This document shows positions 1 to 5,166 of a stretch of DNA of 5,166 nt, one piece after another; the first letter of the stretch is position 1, and every line of letters starts with the position of its first letter. The translations under genes were made by a program, and so were the position numbers. The notes under the pieces are model-generated. The model had not been told where the DNA came from and did no database searches. It saw only the letters and a list, made by a program, of their open reading frames with translations. Source of the DNA: an uncultured Actinomycetes bacterium (GTDB taxonomy: Bacteria; Actinomycetota; Thermoleophilia; Solirubrobacterales; 70-9); assembly GCA_946479725.1 (NCBI GenBank), contig CAMLHB010000174.1:1-5166 (forward strand), read 5' to 3'.

Positions 1-875
1 CTGCGCTCGCGCTCGGCGTTCAGCTGGTGGCCGAAGAGGATCGCCAGGTTGGTGATCCAGAACCAGAGCAGGAGGACGACGAGGCCGGCGAGGGTGCCGT
101 AGGTCTTGTCGTAGGAGCTGAAGTTGGCGACGTAGAGGGCAAAGAGTGCCGAGGCGATCGCCCAGACGACGATCGCGAGCAGCGCCCCCGGCGTCACCCA
201 TTTGAAGCCGCGGATCTTCACGTTCGGCGTCGTGTAGTAGAGGACGTCGACCATGAGGATGAAGATCGCCGCCATCACCGGCCACTTGGCGATGTTCCAG
301 ACGTCGACCGCGGTGCTGCTGAGGCCGATCGGGTTGGCGACCGCTTCGACGACGGGGCCGGTGAGGACGAGGCCGACGGCGAGCAGCGCCATCATGATGA
401 TCATCGCCAGGGTGACGCCGATCTGCAGCGGCCGCAGCTTCCAGAAGGGGCGGCCCTCGGGGGTCTCGTAGATGATGTTGGAGGCGCGGGTGAAGGCGCC
501 AACGTAGCCGGATGCCGACCACAGCGCCGCCGCCAGGCCGAAGACGAAGGCGAAGCCGGCCGCGCTCTGGTTTTCGACGATCGACTTGATCGGCCCTTCG
601 AAGGTTTCGGCGCCGGATTCGGGGCCGATTTCGGTGATGATTTCGGTCAGCTTCGCGGTGGTGGTCTGGGGGTCGCCGAAGATCCCGATCAGCGAGACCA
701 TCGCGATCAGCGCCGGGAACAGCGAGAGCAGGCCGTAGTAGGTGAGCGCCGCCGCCCAGTCCGTGAGGTTGTCCTCCTGAAACTCGGTCAGCGTCCGCTT
801 CAGCGTCGAGGGCACCCCCGATTTCTGCGCCTCGCCCTCGGGCTTGTAGTCGCGCCGGACCCCGTTTCCCTCCAT
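1..875 (-). CDS. YihY/BrkB (UPF0761) family inner-membrane protein, 3' end cut by window edge
   Basis: I translated this from the minus strand: it starts at the ATG at 873-875 and stays open for 291 codons to the left edge, so no stop is seen. The family is a set of polytopic membrane proteins of unsettled function. The old name ribonuclease BN is a misassignment, and a transport or envelope role is only suggested. The N-terminus (about residues 1-38) is hydrophilic. Then comes the family hallmark LTDWAAALTYYGLLSLFPAL (residues 37-56), with hydrophobic segments at about 42-66, 105-128, 150-173, 198-216, 228-250 and 260-281. The C-terminal signature is visible as RGFKWVTPGA (222-231), YDKTYGTLAG (255-264) and FGHQLNAE (281-288). 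Family members are usually about 280-330 residues, so only a hydrophilic tail should be missing. There is no in-frame start between this ATG and the ligD stop. The AAAGAG at 881-886 is a weak ribosome site, and a better AGGAGG at 901-906 lies too far upstream. It is probably co-transcribed with the upstream ligase gene, 42 bases away. Family assignment is firm; function is unknown. Confidence 0.93.
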   Translation of the reverse strand, partial: MEGNGVRRDYKPEGEAQKSGVPSTLKRTLTEFQEDNLTDWAAALTYYGLLSLFPALIAMVSLIGIFGDPQTTTAKLTEIITEIGPESGAETFEGPIKSIVENQSAAGFAFVFGLAAALWSASGYVGAFTRASNIIYETPEGRPFWKLRPLQIGVTLAMIIMMALLAVGLVLTGPVVEAVANPIGLSSTAVDVWNIAKWPVMAAIFILMVDVLYYTTPNVKIRGFKWVTPGALLAIVVWAIASALFALYVANFSSYDKTYGTLAGLVVLLLWFWITNLAILFGHQLNAERER

Positions 876-917
876 ACCGGCTCTTTGCCCGATCCCCCCA
901 CCTCCTAATCCCAGCGC

Positions 918-2390
918 TCAGGCGGATCGCTCGAGCTCGACCTCGTCCGCCGGCTTGTCGTCGCGCAGGCCCTTGTAGGCGGCGTGGCGGAGAATGCCCT
1001 CCTTCGTCATCTCGCGGAACTCGAACTCGGCGACCAGGCGCGGCTCGACGAAGCGGGCCCCTTTCGGCGGCGCCGCGCCTGCTTCGAAGGGGCTCGTGTC
1101 CCGCGCCAGCGGCGCCAGGCGCGCGGCCAGGACCTCGAGGTCGGCCTGCTTGAACCCGGTCCCGACTTTGCCGCCGTAACGCAGCGCCCGCCGGGCGCCT
1201 TCGCCCTCGTGATAGCCGACGAGAAGCGCGCCGAGGTGTTCTTTGCGCCGGCCCTCGCCGGGGGTCCAGCCGCCGATCACCAGCTCCTGGCGCAGGGTGT
1301 TCTTCACCTTCAGCCAGGCGCCGTTGCGCCTGCCCGGCGCGTAGGGGCTGCCGGGCCGCTTCAGGACCATCCCCTCCAGGCCCTGCTCTCGGCTCGCCTC
1401 CAGCAGCTCCGCGGCGTGGCCGACCGAGTAGGCGGGCGTGCGCCAGCTCTCGCCGTCGAGGCCCAGCCCCTCGAGCACCTCGCGACGGCGCCTGTAGGGA
1501 TAGGGGGTGAGGTCGTGGCCGTCGAGGTAGAGGAGGTCGAAGAGGACGTAGACGACCGGGTGGGACTTCATCCGCCGCCGCACCACGCTCGGCTCGGTCT
1601 GGTGGATCCGCTGCTGCAGCAGCTCGAAGCTCGGATGGCCGCTCTCGTCGAAGACGACCAGCTCCCCGTCGAGGACCGCGTCGATCGAACCGAGCTGACG
1701 CGAGATCCGCCTCACCTCCGGGTACTGGGCAGTGACGTCGTTGAGGTTGCGGGTCTGCAGGGTCACCCGGCCGGGTTGGCAGTAGGCGATGGCGCGGACC
1801 CCATCCCACTTCACCTCGACCGCCCACTCGTCGGCGTCGCGCGGCAAGGTCGAGAGCTTGGCCAGCATCGGCACCACGTTCTCCGGGAACGGGTCGCGCT
1901 CGCGGGCGGGCGGGTCGATGCGGTGGATCATCCAGTCCTTCTCAGCTCTGCCGGCCCGGAAGAGCGCGTAGCGCCCCTGCAGCCGCTCGCCGTGGAACTC
2001 GACCATCACTTTCGCCGGCTCCCACTTCTCCAGCTCATAGGTGCCGGCGTCCCAGATCTTCATCGTCCCGGCCCCGTACTCGCCCTTCGGGATCTCCCCC
2101 TCCCAGTCGAGGTAGGAGAGCGGGTGGTCCTCGGTGTGGACCGCCTTGCGATTCTCCTCCGGCGTCTCCGGAATCCCGTTCGGGATCGCCCAGGAGACGG
2201 CGACCCCCTCGTGCTCGAGCCGCAGGTCCCAGTGCAGGCGCCGGGCGCTGTGTTCCTGAACGACGAAGCGCGGCGCCCCGTTCTTCTTGGGCAGCTTCTT
2301 CGGCGCCGGCTCGGCGGTCTTGCCGAAGTCCCGCTTGCGCTCGTACTCGCCGAGCTCGCCCTTGCTCGATTTCCCCTTCGCCTTGGCCAT
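918..2390 (-). CDS. ligD: LigD-type DNA repair protein: 3'-phosphoesterase plus ATP-dependent DNA ligase, no polymerase domain
   Basis: The 490-residue protein should trim 3' ends and seal double-strand breaks with Ku in bacterial non-homologous end joining. Residues 1-38 are a basic leader containing YERKRDF and TAEP, as in LigD phosphoesterases. The phosphoesterase domain covers about 40-160. It has QEHSARRLHWDLRLE (H47, H53, D55, R57), VHTEDHP (E87, H89), Y93 and IPKGEYGAG; these match the metal and phosphate ligands known for the Pseudomonas enzyme. The ligase nucleotidyltransferase domain covers about 172-365. It has motif I VKWDGVR with adenylated K194, motif Ia TRNLNDVT, motif III LDGELVVFD, motif IIIa VLFDLLYLDG, motif IV LEGMVLK (E339) and motif V WLKVK (359-363). 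An OB-fold follows, ending in the motif VI-like GILRHAAYKGLRDDK (465-479). No primase-polymerase domain is present on either side, so this is the PHOSPHOESTERASE-LIGASE form; a separate polymerase gene may exist elsewhere. An in-frame TAG at 2409-2411 rules out a longer N-terminus, and the ATG has no clear Shine-Dalgarno. Ku is not in the window. Confidence 0.95.
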   Translation of the reverse strand: MAKAKGKSSKGELGEYERKRDFGKTAEPAPKKLPKKNGAPRFVVQEHSARRLHWDLRLEHEGVAVSWAIPNGIPETPEENRKAVHTEDHPLSYLDWEGEIPKGEYGAGTMKIWDAGTYELEKWEPAKVMVEFHGERLQGRYALFRAGRAEKDWMIHRIDPPARERDPFPENVVPMLAKLSTLPRDADEWAVEVKWDGVRAIAYCQPGRVTLQTRNLNDVTAQYPEVRRISRQLGSIDAVLDGELVVFDESGHPSFELLQQRIHQTEPSVVRRRMKSHPVVYVLFDLLYLDGHDLTPYPYRRRREVLEGLGLDGESWRTPAYSVGHAAELLEASREQGLEGMVLKRPGSPYAPGRRNGAWLKVKNTLRQELVIGGWTPGEGRRKEHLGALLVGYHEGEGARRALRYGGKVGTGFKQADLEVLAARLAPLARDTSPFEAGAAPPKGARFVEPRLVAEFEFREMTKEGILRHAAYKGLRDDKPADEVELERSA

Positions 2391-2408
2391 CGGATCGATT
2401 CTTGCGCT

Positions 2409-2440
2409 CTACCCGTTTGGCCGCTGCGGACCGCGGGTGG
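2409..2440. repeat. Inverted repeat near the ligD start
   Basis: Bases 2409-2415 (CTACCCG) pair with 2434-2440 (CGGGTGG) over 7 positions, one of them a T-G wobble if read as RNA, across an 18-base loop. Within the loop CCG at 2421-2423 can pair with CGG at 2427-2429. It lies 19 bases upstream of the ligD ATG, so it could be an operator or part of a 5' leader. In DNA this GC-rich such pairing also arises by chance. Confidence 0.35.
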
Positions 2441-2449
2441 AACCGCCGA

Positions 2450-2478
2450 GCCCACCCCGCTGCAGAGGCGAGGTGGGC
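2450..2478. repeat. Perfect 7-bp inverted repeat with nested stem
   Basis: GCCCACC at 2450-2456 is exactly complementary to GGTGGGC at 2472-2478. After one C/A mismatch the stem continues with CGC 2458-2460 against GCG 2468-2470 and a possible T-G wobble, leaving a 5-base loop. The right arm ends 7 bases before the Shine-Dalgarno of the leader ORF. It could be an operator for either divergent gene or an RNA hairpin controlling access to that ribosome site. No U-tract follows in either direction, so it is not a classical terminator. Confidence 0.4.
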
Positions 2479-2485
2479 CGGGGGC

Positions 2486-2491
2486 AAGGAG
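2486..2491 (+). promoter_or_regulatory. Strong Shine-Dalgarno (AAGGAG) for the leader ORF
   Basis: AAGGAG is followed by a 5-base A-rich spacer (AAAAG) and an ATG at 2497. It is a good ribosome site by sequence and spacing, clearly better than anything directly in front of the glycerate kinase or ligD starts. Confidence 0.5.
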
Positions 2492-2496
2492 AAAAG

Positions 2497-2565
2497 ATGA
2501 GCTTCGAAAAGCAGTTTGCGCTCTCCCCCTTTCCCGCCCCTAACCGCAGCCTGAGGATCTCCTAA
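2497..2565 (+). CDS. Possible 22-residue leader peptide upstream of glycerate kinase
   Basis: This small ORF runs from ATG at 2497 to TAA at 2563-2565. The peptide begins MSFEKQFALS and ends NRSLRIS, with a proline/phenylalanine-rich middle (SPFPAP). Three things favour translation: the AAGGAG with a 5-base spacer, G or C at the third position of most codons, and its place just before glycerate kinase. Its stop lies 5 bases before the GTG at 2571 and 11 bases before the ATG at 2577, so terminating ribosomes could restart on the kinase. It has no run of a single amino acid that would suggest classical attenuation, no hydrophobic segment and no family I recognise. It may be a chance ORF in the leader. 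The frame also stays open upstream, but no better start is seen there. Confidence 0.35.
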   Translation: MSFEKQFALSPFPAPNRSLRIS

Positions 2566-2576
2566 AAGATGTGGGG

Positions 2577-3545
2577 ATGAGCCAGCGCTTCCTCGTCGCT
2601 CCGGACTCCTTCAAGGGGACCTTCGGCGCCGGCGAGGTGACGGAGGCGATCGCCGCCGGAATCGAGGAGGGTGGCGCCGAGCCCGAGCACTGCCCCGTCG
2701 CCGACGGCGGCGAGGGGACGATGGAGGTGCTGCTCGGTGCGTTGGGCGGGGGGCGGCGGCGGGCCGCCGTCCACGATCCGCTGCGGCGCCCGCTCGAGGC
2801 GAGCTTCGGGTTGCTCGGCGACGGGACGGAGGCGATCGTCGAGACCGCGCAGGCGTCGGGGCTGCCGCTGATCGCGGAGGAGGAGCGGGACGCCGTGCGG
2901 GCCGACACCTTCGGGACCGGGGAGCTGATCGCCGCCGCTGTCGCGGCGGGCGCGCGCCTGCTGCTGCTCGCGGTCGGCGGCAGCGCCAGCACCGACGGCG
3001 GCGCCGGCGCGATCGAGGCACTGGCGCAGGCGGGGCTGCTGGGGACGGTCGAGATCGAGGTGCTCTGCGACGTCACCGCGACTTATGAGGAGGCGGCCCG
3101 GCTCTTCGCGCCGCAGAAGGGGGCGGATGCGGGGGCGGTCGCGCGGCTGGAAGCGCGGCTCGACGCGCTCGCGGCCGAGCTGCTGCGGGACCCGCGCGGG
3201 GTGCCGATGAGCGGCTGCGCCGGCGGCCTCTCCGGAGGCCTTTGGGCCTACGGGGCGCGGCTTCGTCCCGGCGCCGCCTTCGTCCTCGACGCGATCGGTT
3301 TCGACCAGCGGCTCGCCCGCGCCGATGCGGTGGTGAGCGGGGAGGGCCGCTTCGACGCCCAGAGCCTGGAGGGGAAGATCGTCGGCGAGATCGCCGCCCG
3401 CTGCGCCACCGCCGGCAAGCCGCTGCACCTTGTCGTCGGCGAGGACGGGTTCGAGGGGGAACGTCCGGCCGCGGTCGCCTCCGTCACCGAGGCGGGAACG
3501 CCGGCGGCGATGCATCAGGCCGGGCGCGTGCTGGCGGGTGGCTGA
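2577..3545 (+). CDS. glxK: Glycerate 2-kinase (GlxK/GarK family), compact form
   Basis: The enzyme phosphorylates D-glycerate with ATP, giving 2-phosphoglycerate and linking glyoxylate, glycolate or sugar-acid breakdown to glycolysis; it is cytosolic. Counting 322 residues from the ATG at 2577, family motifs appear in order: APDSFKGT (8-15), PVADGGEGT (40-48), TFGTGELI (111-118), AVGGSASTDGGAGAIEAL (132-149), CDV then FAPQKGAD (164-184), CAGGLSGGLWAYGA (214-227), VLDAIGFDQRL (236-246) and VVSGEGRFDAQSLEGK (252-267). Typical members are about 370-380 residues. The shortfall lies after the GGAG motif, where the usual stretch before CDV is about 25 residues shorter, and at the C-terminus. A GTG at 2571 would add two residues (MG). 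I prefer the ATG because MSQRFLVAPDSFKG fits the usual N-terminus. Neither start has a well-spaced Shine-Dalgarno; GAGGA at 2553-2557 is distant. The gene is divergent from ligD and convergent with the ABC permease. The family is certain; the choice of glxK over garK as symbol is nominal. Confidence 0.95.
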   Translation: MSQRFLVAPDSFKGTFGAGEVTEAIAAGIEEGGAEPEHCPVADGGEGTMEVLLGALGGGRRRAAVHDPLRRPLEASFGLLGDGTEAIVETAQASGLPLIAEEERDAVRADTFGTGELIAAAVAAGARLLLLAVGGSASTDGGAGAIEALAQAGLLGTVEIEVLCDVTATYEEAARLFAPQKGADAGAVARLEARLDALAAELLRDPRGVPMSGCAGGLSGGLWAYGARLRPGAAFVLDAIGFDQRLARADAVVSGEGRFDAQSLEGKIVGEIAARCATAGKPLHLVVGEDGFEGERPAAVASVTEAGTPAAMHQAGRVLAGG

Positions 3546-3547
3546 AG

Positions 3548-4339
3548 CTAGGCCGCGAGGTCGCGGCGCTCGAAGAGCCAGGCGCCGAGCGCGGCGAGAA
3601 GGCAGGCGGCGAGGGTGACGCCGACGAAGGCGACGGGTTCGATCCCGTCCTCGATCGCGTTGCCGTAGTACCTGAAGACCGAGAGGTAGCGGACGCCGTC
3701 GAGGCTGGGGTCGAGGCGGCCGATCAGGTCGAGCACGTACATCCCCACCAGCACGCCGGCAACCGAGCCGGTGACGACGCTGGTGCGCAGGGAGAAGCCG
3801 GCGGCGACGATGCCGAGGCCGGCGAAGAGGAGGGCGAGCGGCCAGACGTTGGCGAAGCCTGCCGCGGCCGGGCCGGCGGCGAGGCCGGAGCCGGCGAGGA
3901 TGCTGCCGAGGCCGGTGAGGACGCCGGTCAGGAGGAGGACCGCGGCCAGCTCGACCGCGGTGGCGAGGAAGCCGGCGGCGACGAGGCGGCGGCGGGAGAC
4001 CGGCGCCGAGAGAAGGACGTCGAGGCGGCCCGATTCGGCGGCGCCGGTGAGGCCGCTGGCGACGGCGCGGACCGCCAGGTAGCCGAGCGCCAGCGGCACG
4101 ATCAGGCTCAACATCTCGGCGTGCAGGTACTGCTCGACGTTGGAGAGCTCACCGATCCCGAAGGCTTCCTTCAGGCCCTGCGGGTATCCCTGGATCGCCT
4201 TGGAGAGCGATTCTTCGACCGAGGGGAAGATCGCGACGATGAAGGCCGACATCAGGCCTAGCGGGATCCCCCAGGCCCAGAGGGCGCGGCGGCGGTCGTA
4301 GAGGTGGGTGGCGACGAGGGCGCCGAGCTGCCGGGTCAT
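3548..4339 (-). CDS. ABC-2 type transporter permease
   Basis: This 263-residue integral membrane protein is the channel half of an ABC exporter. About six hydrophobic segments are visible, at roughly residues 18-38, 74-97, 119-149, 164-183, 187-206 and 235-256. Between the second and third lies the ABC-2 family signature AAESGRLDVLLSAPVSRRRL (residues 100-119), a cytoplasmic loop that typically meets the ATPase. The N-terminus is short and cytoplasmic (THLYDRRRALWAWG), and the protein ends in a basic/acidic tail, FERRDLAA. The start is set by the ATGA overlap with the ATPase stop and by GGAGG at 4344-4348. The substrate cannot be told from the sequence; relatives export drugs, antibiotics, lipids or peptides. 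Its TAG stop (3548-3550) sits 2 bases from the stop of the convergent glycerate kinase. It is certain as an ABC-2 permease and unknown in substrate. Confidence 0.93.
   Translation of the reverse strand: MTRQLGALVATHLYDRRRALWAWGIPLGLMSAFIVAIFPSVEESLSKAIQGYPQGLKEAFGIGELSNVEQYLHAEMLSLIVPLALGYLAVRAVASGLTGAAESGRLDVLLSAPVSRRRLVAAGFLATAVELAAVLLLTGVLTGLGSILAGSGLAAGPAAAGFANVWPLALLFAGLGIVAAGFSLRTSVVTGSVAGVLVGMYVLDLIGRLDPSLDGVRYLSVFRYYGNAIEDGIEPVAFVGVTLAACLLAALGAWLFERRDLAA
3552..3567. terminator. Possible hairpin terminator at the convergent gene ends
   Basis: GCCGCGA at 3552-3558 and TCGCGGC at 3561-3567 are perfect 7-base inverted arms around two bases, starting 6 bases after the glycerate kinase TGA. 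The same bases encode the last residues of the ABC permease. No T-tract follows on the plus strand, so this would be a hairpin-only terminator of the kind proposed for high-GC actinobacteria, or simply chance symmetry in coding DNA. A weaker GCTC-GAA-GAGC stem follows at 3568-3578. Confidence 0.3.
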
Positions 4340-5166
4340 GTCTCCTCCCCCTCGTCGTAGTAGCCGAGGAAGACCTCCTCCAGCGAGGGGTGGGTCGCCT
4401 CGAGGTCGACGACGTGGTGGCCGGCGAGCTCGCGGACGACGGCGTCGAGGTCGCCGCCGGCGCTGAAGCTGACGCGGCCGTCGGCGAGCGCGAAGTCGGC
4501 GACGCCGGGGAGTGCGCGCAGGCGCTCGGCGCCAACCGGGTCGGCGAGCTCGACGGTGAAGCGGCGGCGCGCCTTGCCGAGCAGGTCGGCGATCCGCTCG
4601 ACCGCGATCAGGCGGCCGCCGCGGACGATCCCGACCCGGTCGCAGACCCGCTGCACCTCGTCAAGCTCGTGCGAGGAGAGGAAGACGGCGCAGCCGCGGT
4701 CGCGTTCCTCGGCGACGAGCGCCAGGAACTCCTCCTGCATCAGCGGGTCGAGGCCGCTGGTCGGCTCGTCGAGGATCAGCAGCTCGGGGCGGTGGAAGGT
4801 GGCGAGGATGAGGCCGATCTTCTGGCGGTTGCCGCGGGAGAGCTGGCCGAGCGGGCGGTCGAGGTCGGCGCGGAAGCGGCTCGCCAGCTCCTCGGCGCGG
4901 CCGATCCCGTCGACCCCGCGCAGCCGCGCCAGCAGGTGCAGCGCCTGGCGGCCCGGGGTCTCGCGGCCGAACCCGAAGTCGCCGGGGAGATTGCCGAGGC
5001 GAGCGCGGATCGCGACGCTGTCGCGGCGGCTGTCGAGTCCGAAGATCCGGGCCGAGCCCGCGGTCGGGTGGATCAGGTCGAGCAGGGTCCGGATCGTCGT
5101 CGTCTTGCCGGCGCCGTTGGGGCCGAGAAACCCGAACACCTCTCCGCCATGGACTTCGAGGTCGAC
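4336..5166 (-). CDS. ABC transporter ATP-binding protein (ABC-2 exporter ATPase), 5' end cut by window edge
   Basis: This cytoplasmic ATPase drives the downstream permease. The frame stays open to the right edge, giving 276 visible residues beginning VDLEVHGGEVFGF, which is the usual stretch before Walker A. The true start is therefore outside the window, with perhaps 15-30 residues missing. The GTG at 5137-5139 just before Walker A is not a plausible start. In visible numbering: Walker A GPNGAGKT (15-22), a Q-loop region NLPGDFGFG (59-67) with Gly-Asp where glutamine is usual, signature LSRGNRQK (109-116), Walker B LLILDEP (129-135, catalytic E134), D-loop SGLD (137-140) and switch histidine H166 in FLSSHELDEV. 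Residues about 200-276 form the C-terminal extension common in this exporter class, ending in the conserved SLEEVFLGYY. LSRGN with a Q-loop lacking Gln recurs in this ABC-2 subfamily as I know it, so the protein is probably active. The stop TGA overlaps the permease ATG. Confidence 0.94.
   Translation of the reverse strand, partial: VDLEVHGGEVFGFLGPNGAGKTTTIRTLLDLIHPTAGSARIFGLDSRRDSVAIRARLGNLPGDFGFGRETPGRQALHLLARLRGVDGIGRAEELASRFRADLDRPLGQLSRGNRQKIGLILATFHRPELLILDEPTSGLDPLMQEEFLALVAEERDRGCAVFLSSHELDEVQRVCDRVGIVRGGRLIAVERIADLLGKARRRFTVELADPVGAERLRALPGVADFALADGRVSFSAGGDLDAVVRELAGHHVVDLEATHPSLEEVFLGYYDEGEET
4344..4348 (-). promoter_or_regulatory. Ribosome binding site of the ABC permease, inside the ATPase gene
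   Basis: Read on the minus strand, GGAGG lies 4 bases before the permease ATG (4337-4339) and within the last codons of the ATPase. Together with the ATGA stop/start overlap at 4336-4339 it fixes the permease start and indicates translational coupling, which would keep the two subunits in balance. Confidence 0.7.

Larger units (their letters stand above)
2391..2576. promoter_or_regulatory. Divergent intergenic region between ligD and glycerate kinase
   Basis: This 186-base gap must hold the promoters for ligD (leftward) and glycerate kinase (rightward), since the two genes diverge. I could not pick out convincing -35/-10 pairs on either strand. What is visible are two GC-rich inverted repeats at 2409-2440 and 2450-2478, a small ORF with a strong ribosome site at 2486-2565, and a pyrimidine-rich stretch at about 2520-2540. 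The placement of promoters is inferred from gene direction only. Confidence 0.6.

Noticed and set aside
27..908. Long plus-strand open frame of 293 codons
   Set aside because: It is antisense to the YihY/BrkB gene. Its translation is a low-complexity mix of D, E, G and R, while the minus strand gives a clear family match.
984..2543. 519-codon plus-strand open frame opposite ligD
   Set aside because: It is longer than ligD itself, but its translation has no recognisable motif and is biased to A, L, R and V as expected for the antisense of GC-rich coding DNA. All LigD motifs are on the other strand.
3225..3240. Palindrome GGCCTCTCCGGAGGCC
   Set aside because: It lies within the conserved GGLSGGL codons of glycerate kinase and is explained by the repeated residues and GC-rich codons.
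2562..3515. Minus-strand open frames opposite glycerate kinase
   Set aside because: They are Arg/Pro/Ser-rich shadow translations; the plus strand holds all glycerate kinase motifs.
3242..4261. 339-codon plus-strand open frame across the glycerate kinase 3' end and the permease
   Set aside because: It overlaps two well-supported genes in other frames and its product is an E/G/R/A-rich low-complexity string.
5137..5139. GTG as start of the ABC ATPase
   Set aside because: It would begin only a few residues before Walker A. The frame continues upstream with the usual family residues (VDLEVHGGEV) to the window edge, so the gene is truncated by the window.
1..5166. Frequent CGATCG/GATC words as a possible iterated motif
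   Set aside because: They mostly arise from ATC (Ile) or GATC (Asp/Ile) codons following GCG or CCG in GC-rich genes. I see no regular spacing or enrichment in the intergenic region.
1..5166. Defence or mobile system, CRISPR, tRNA or insertion sequence
   Set aside because: There are no direct repeats with spacers, no transposase or integrase motifs, no terminal repeats and no tRNA-like fold. LigD here looks like a chromosomal repair gene, with no accessory defence genes beside it.

Overview
The window is very GC-rich and densely coded, with strong G/C preference at third codon positions. It carries four recognisable gene families in five coding regions, two of which run off the window edges. 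A non-homologous end-joining type ligase (LigD-like), a YihY/BrkB membrane protein and an ABC-2 exporter pair with an LSRGN-type signature suit a high-GC actinomycete-like bacterium. A deep-branching group such as Thermoleophilia/Solirubrobacterales is my guess. No rRNA or marker gene fixes the taxonomy, and other high-GC soil phyla remain possible.

Layout. Positions 1-875 (minus) hold nearly all of a YihY/BrkB-family integral membrane protein whose last residues lie outside the window. It follows, 42 bases downstream on the same strand, a two-domain LigD-type protein at 918-2390 (minus): a 3'-phosphoesterase domain followed by an ATP-dependent ligase, with no polymerase domain. Positions 2391-2576 form the only sizeable gap. 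It is a divergent intergenic region with two GC-rich inverted repeats and, on the plus strand, a 22-codon leader ORF with a near-ideal Shine-Dalgarno. A compact glycerate 2-kinase follows at 2577-3545 (plus). It ends 2 bases from the stop of a convergent ABC-2 type permease (3548-4339, minus). The permease start overlaps by 4 bases the stop of its partner ATPase (4336-5166, minus), whose N-terminus lies beyond the right edge.

How the genes relate. The ATPase and permease form one translationally coupled exporter operon. LigD and the YihY-like gene are probably co-transcribed, although no functional link is known to me. Glycerate kinase stands alone, convergent with the exporter and divergent from ligD. 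I do not see a clearly new multi-gene system, mobile element, CRISPR array or RNA gene. The points most worth checking are the leader ORF and hairpins between ligD and glycerate kinase, the polymerase-less ligase with a substitution in its phosphoesterase domain, the shortened glycerate kinase, and the hairpin at the nearly abutting convergent stops.
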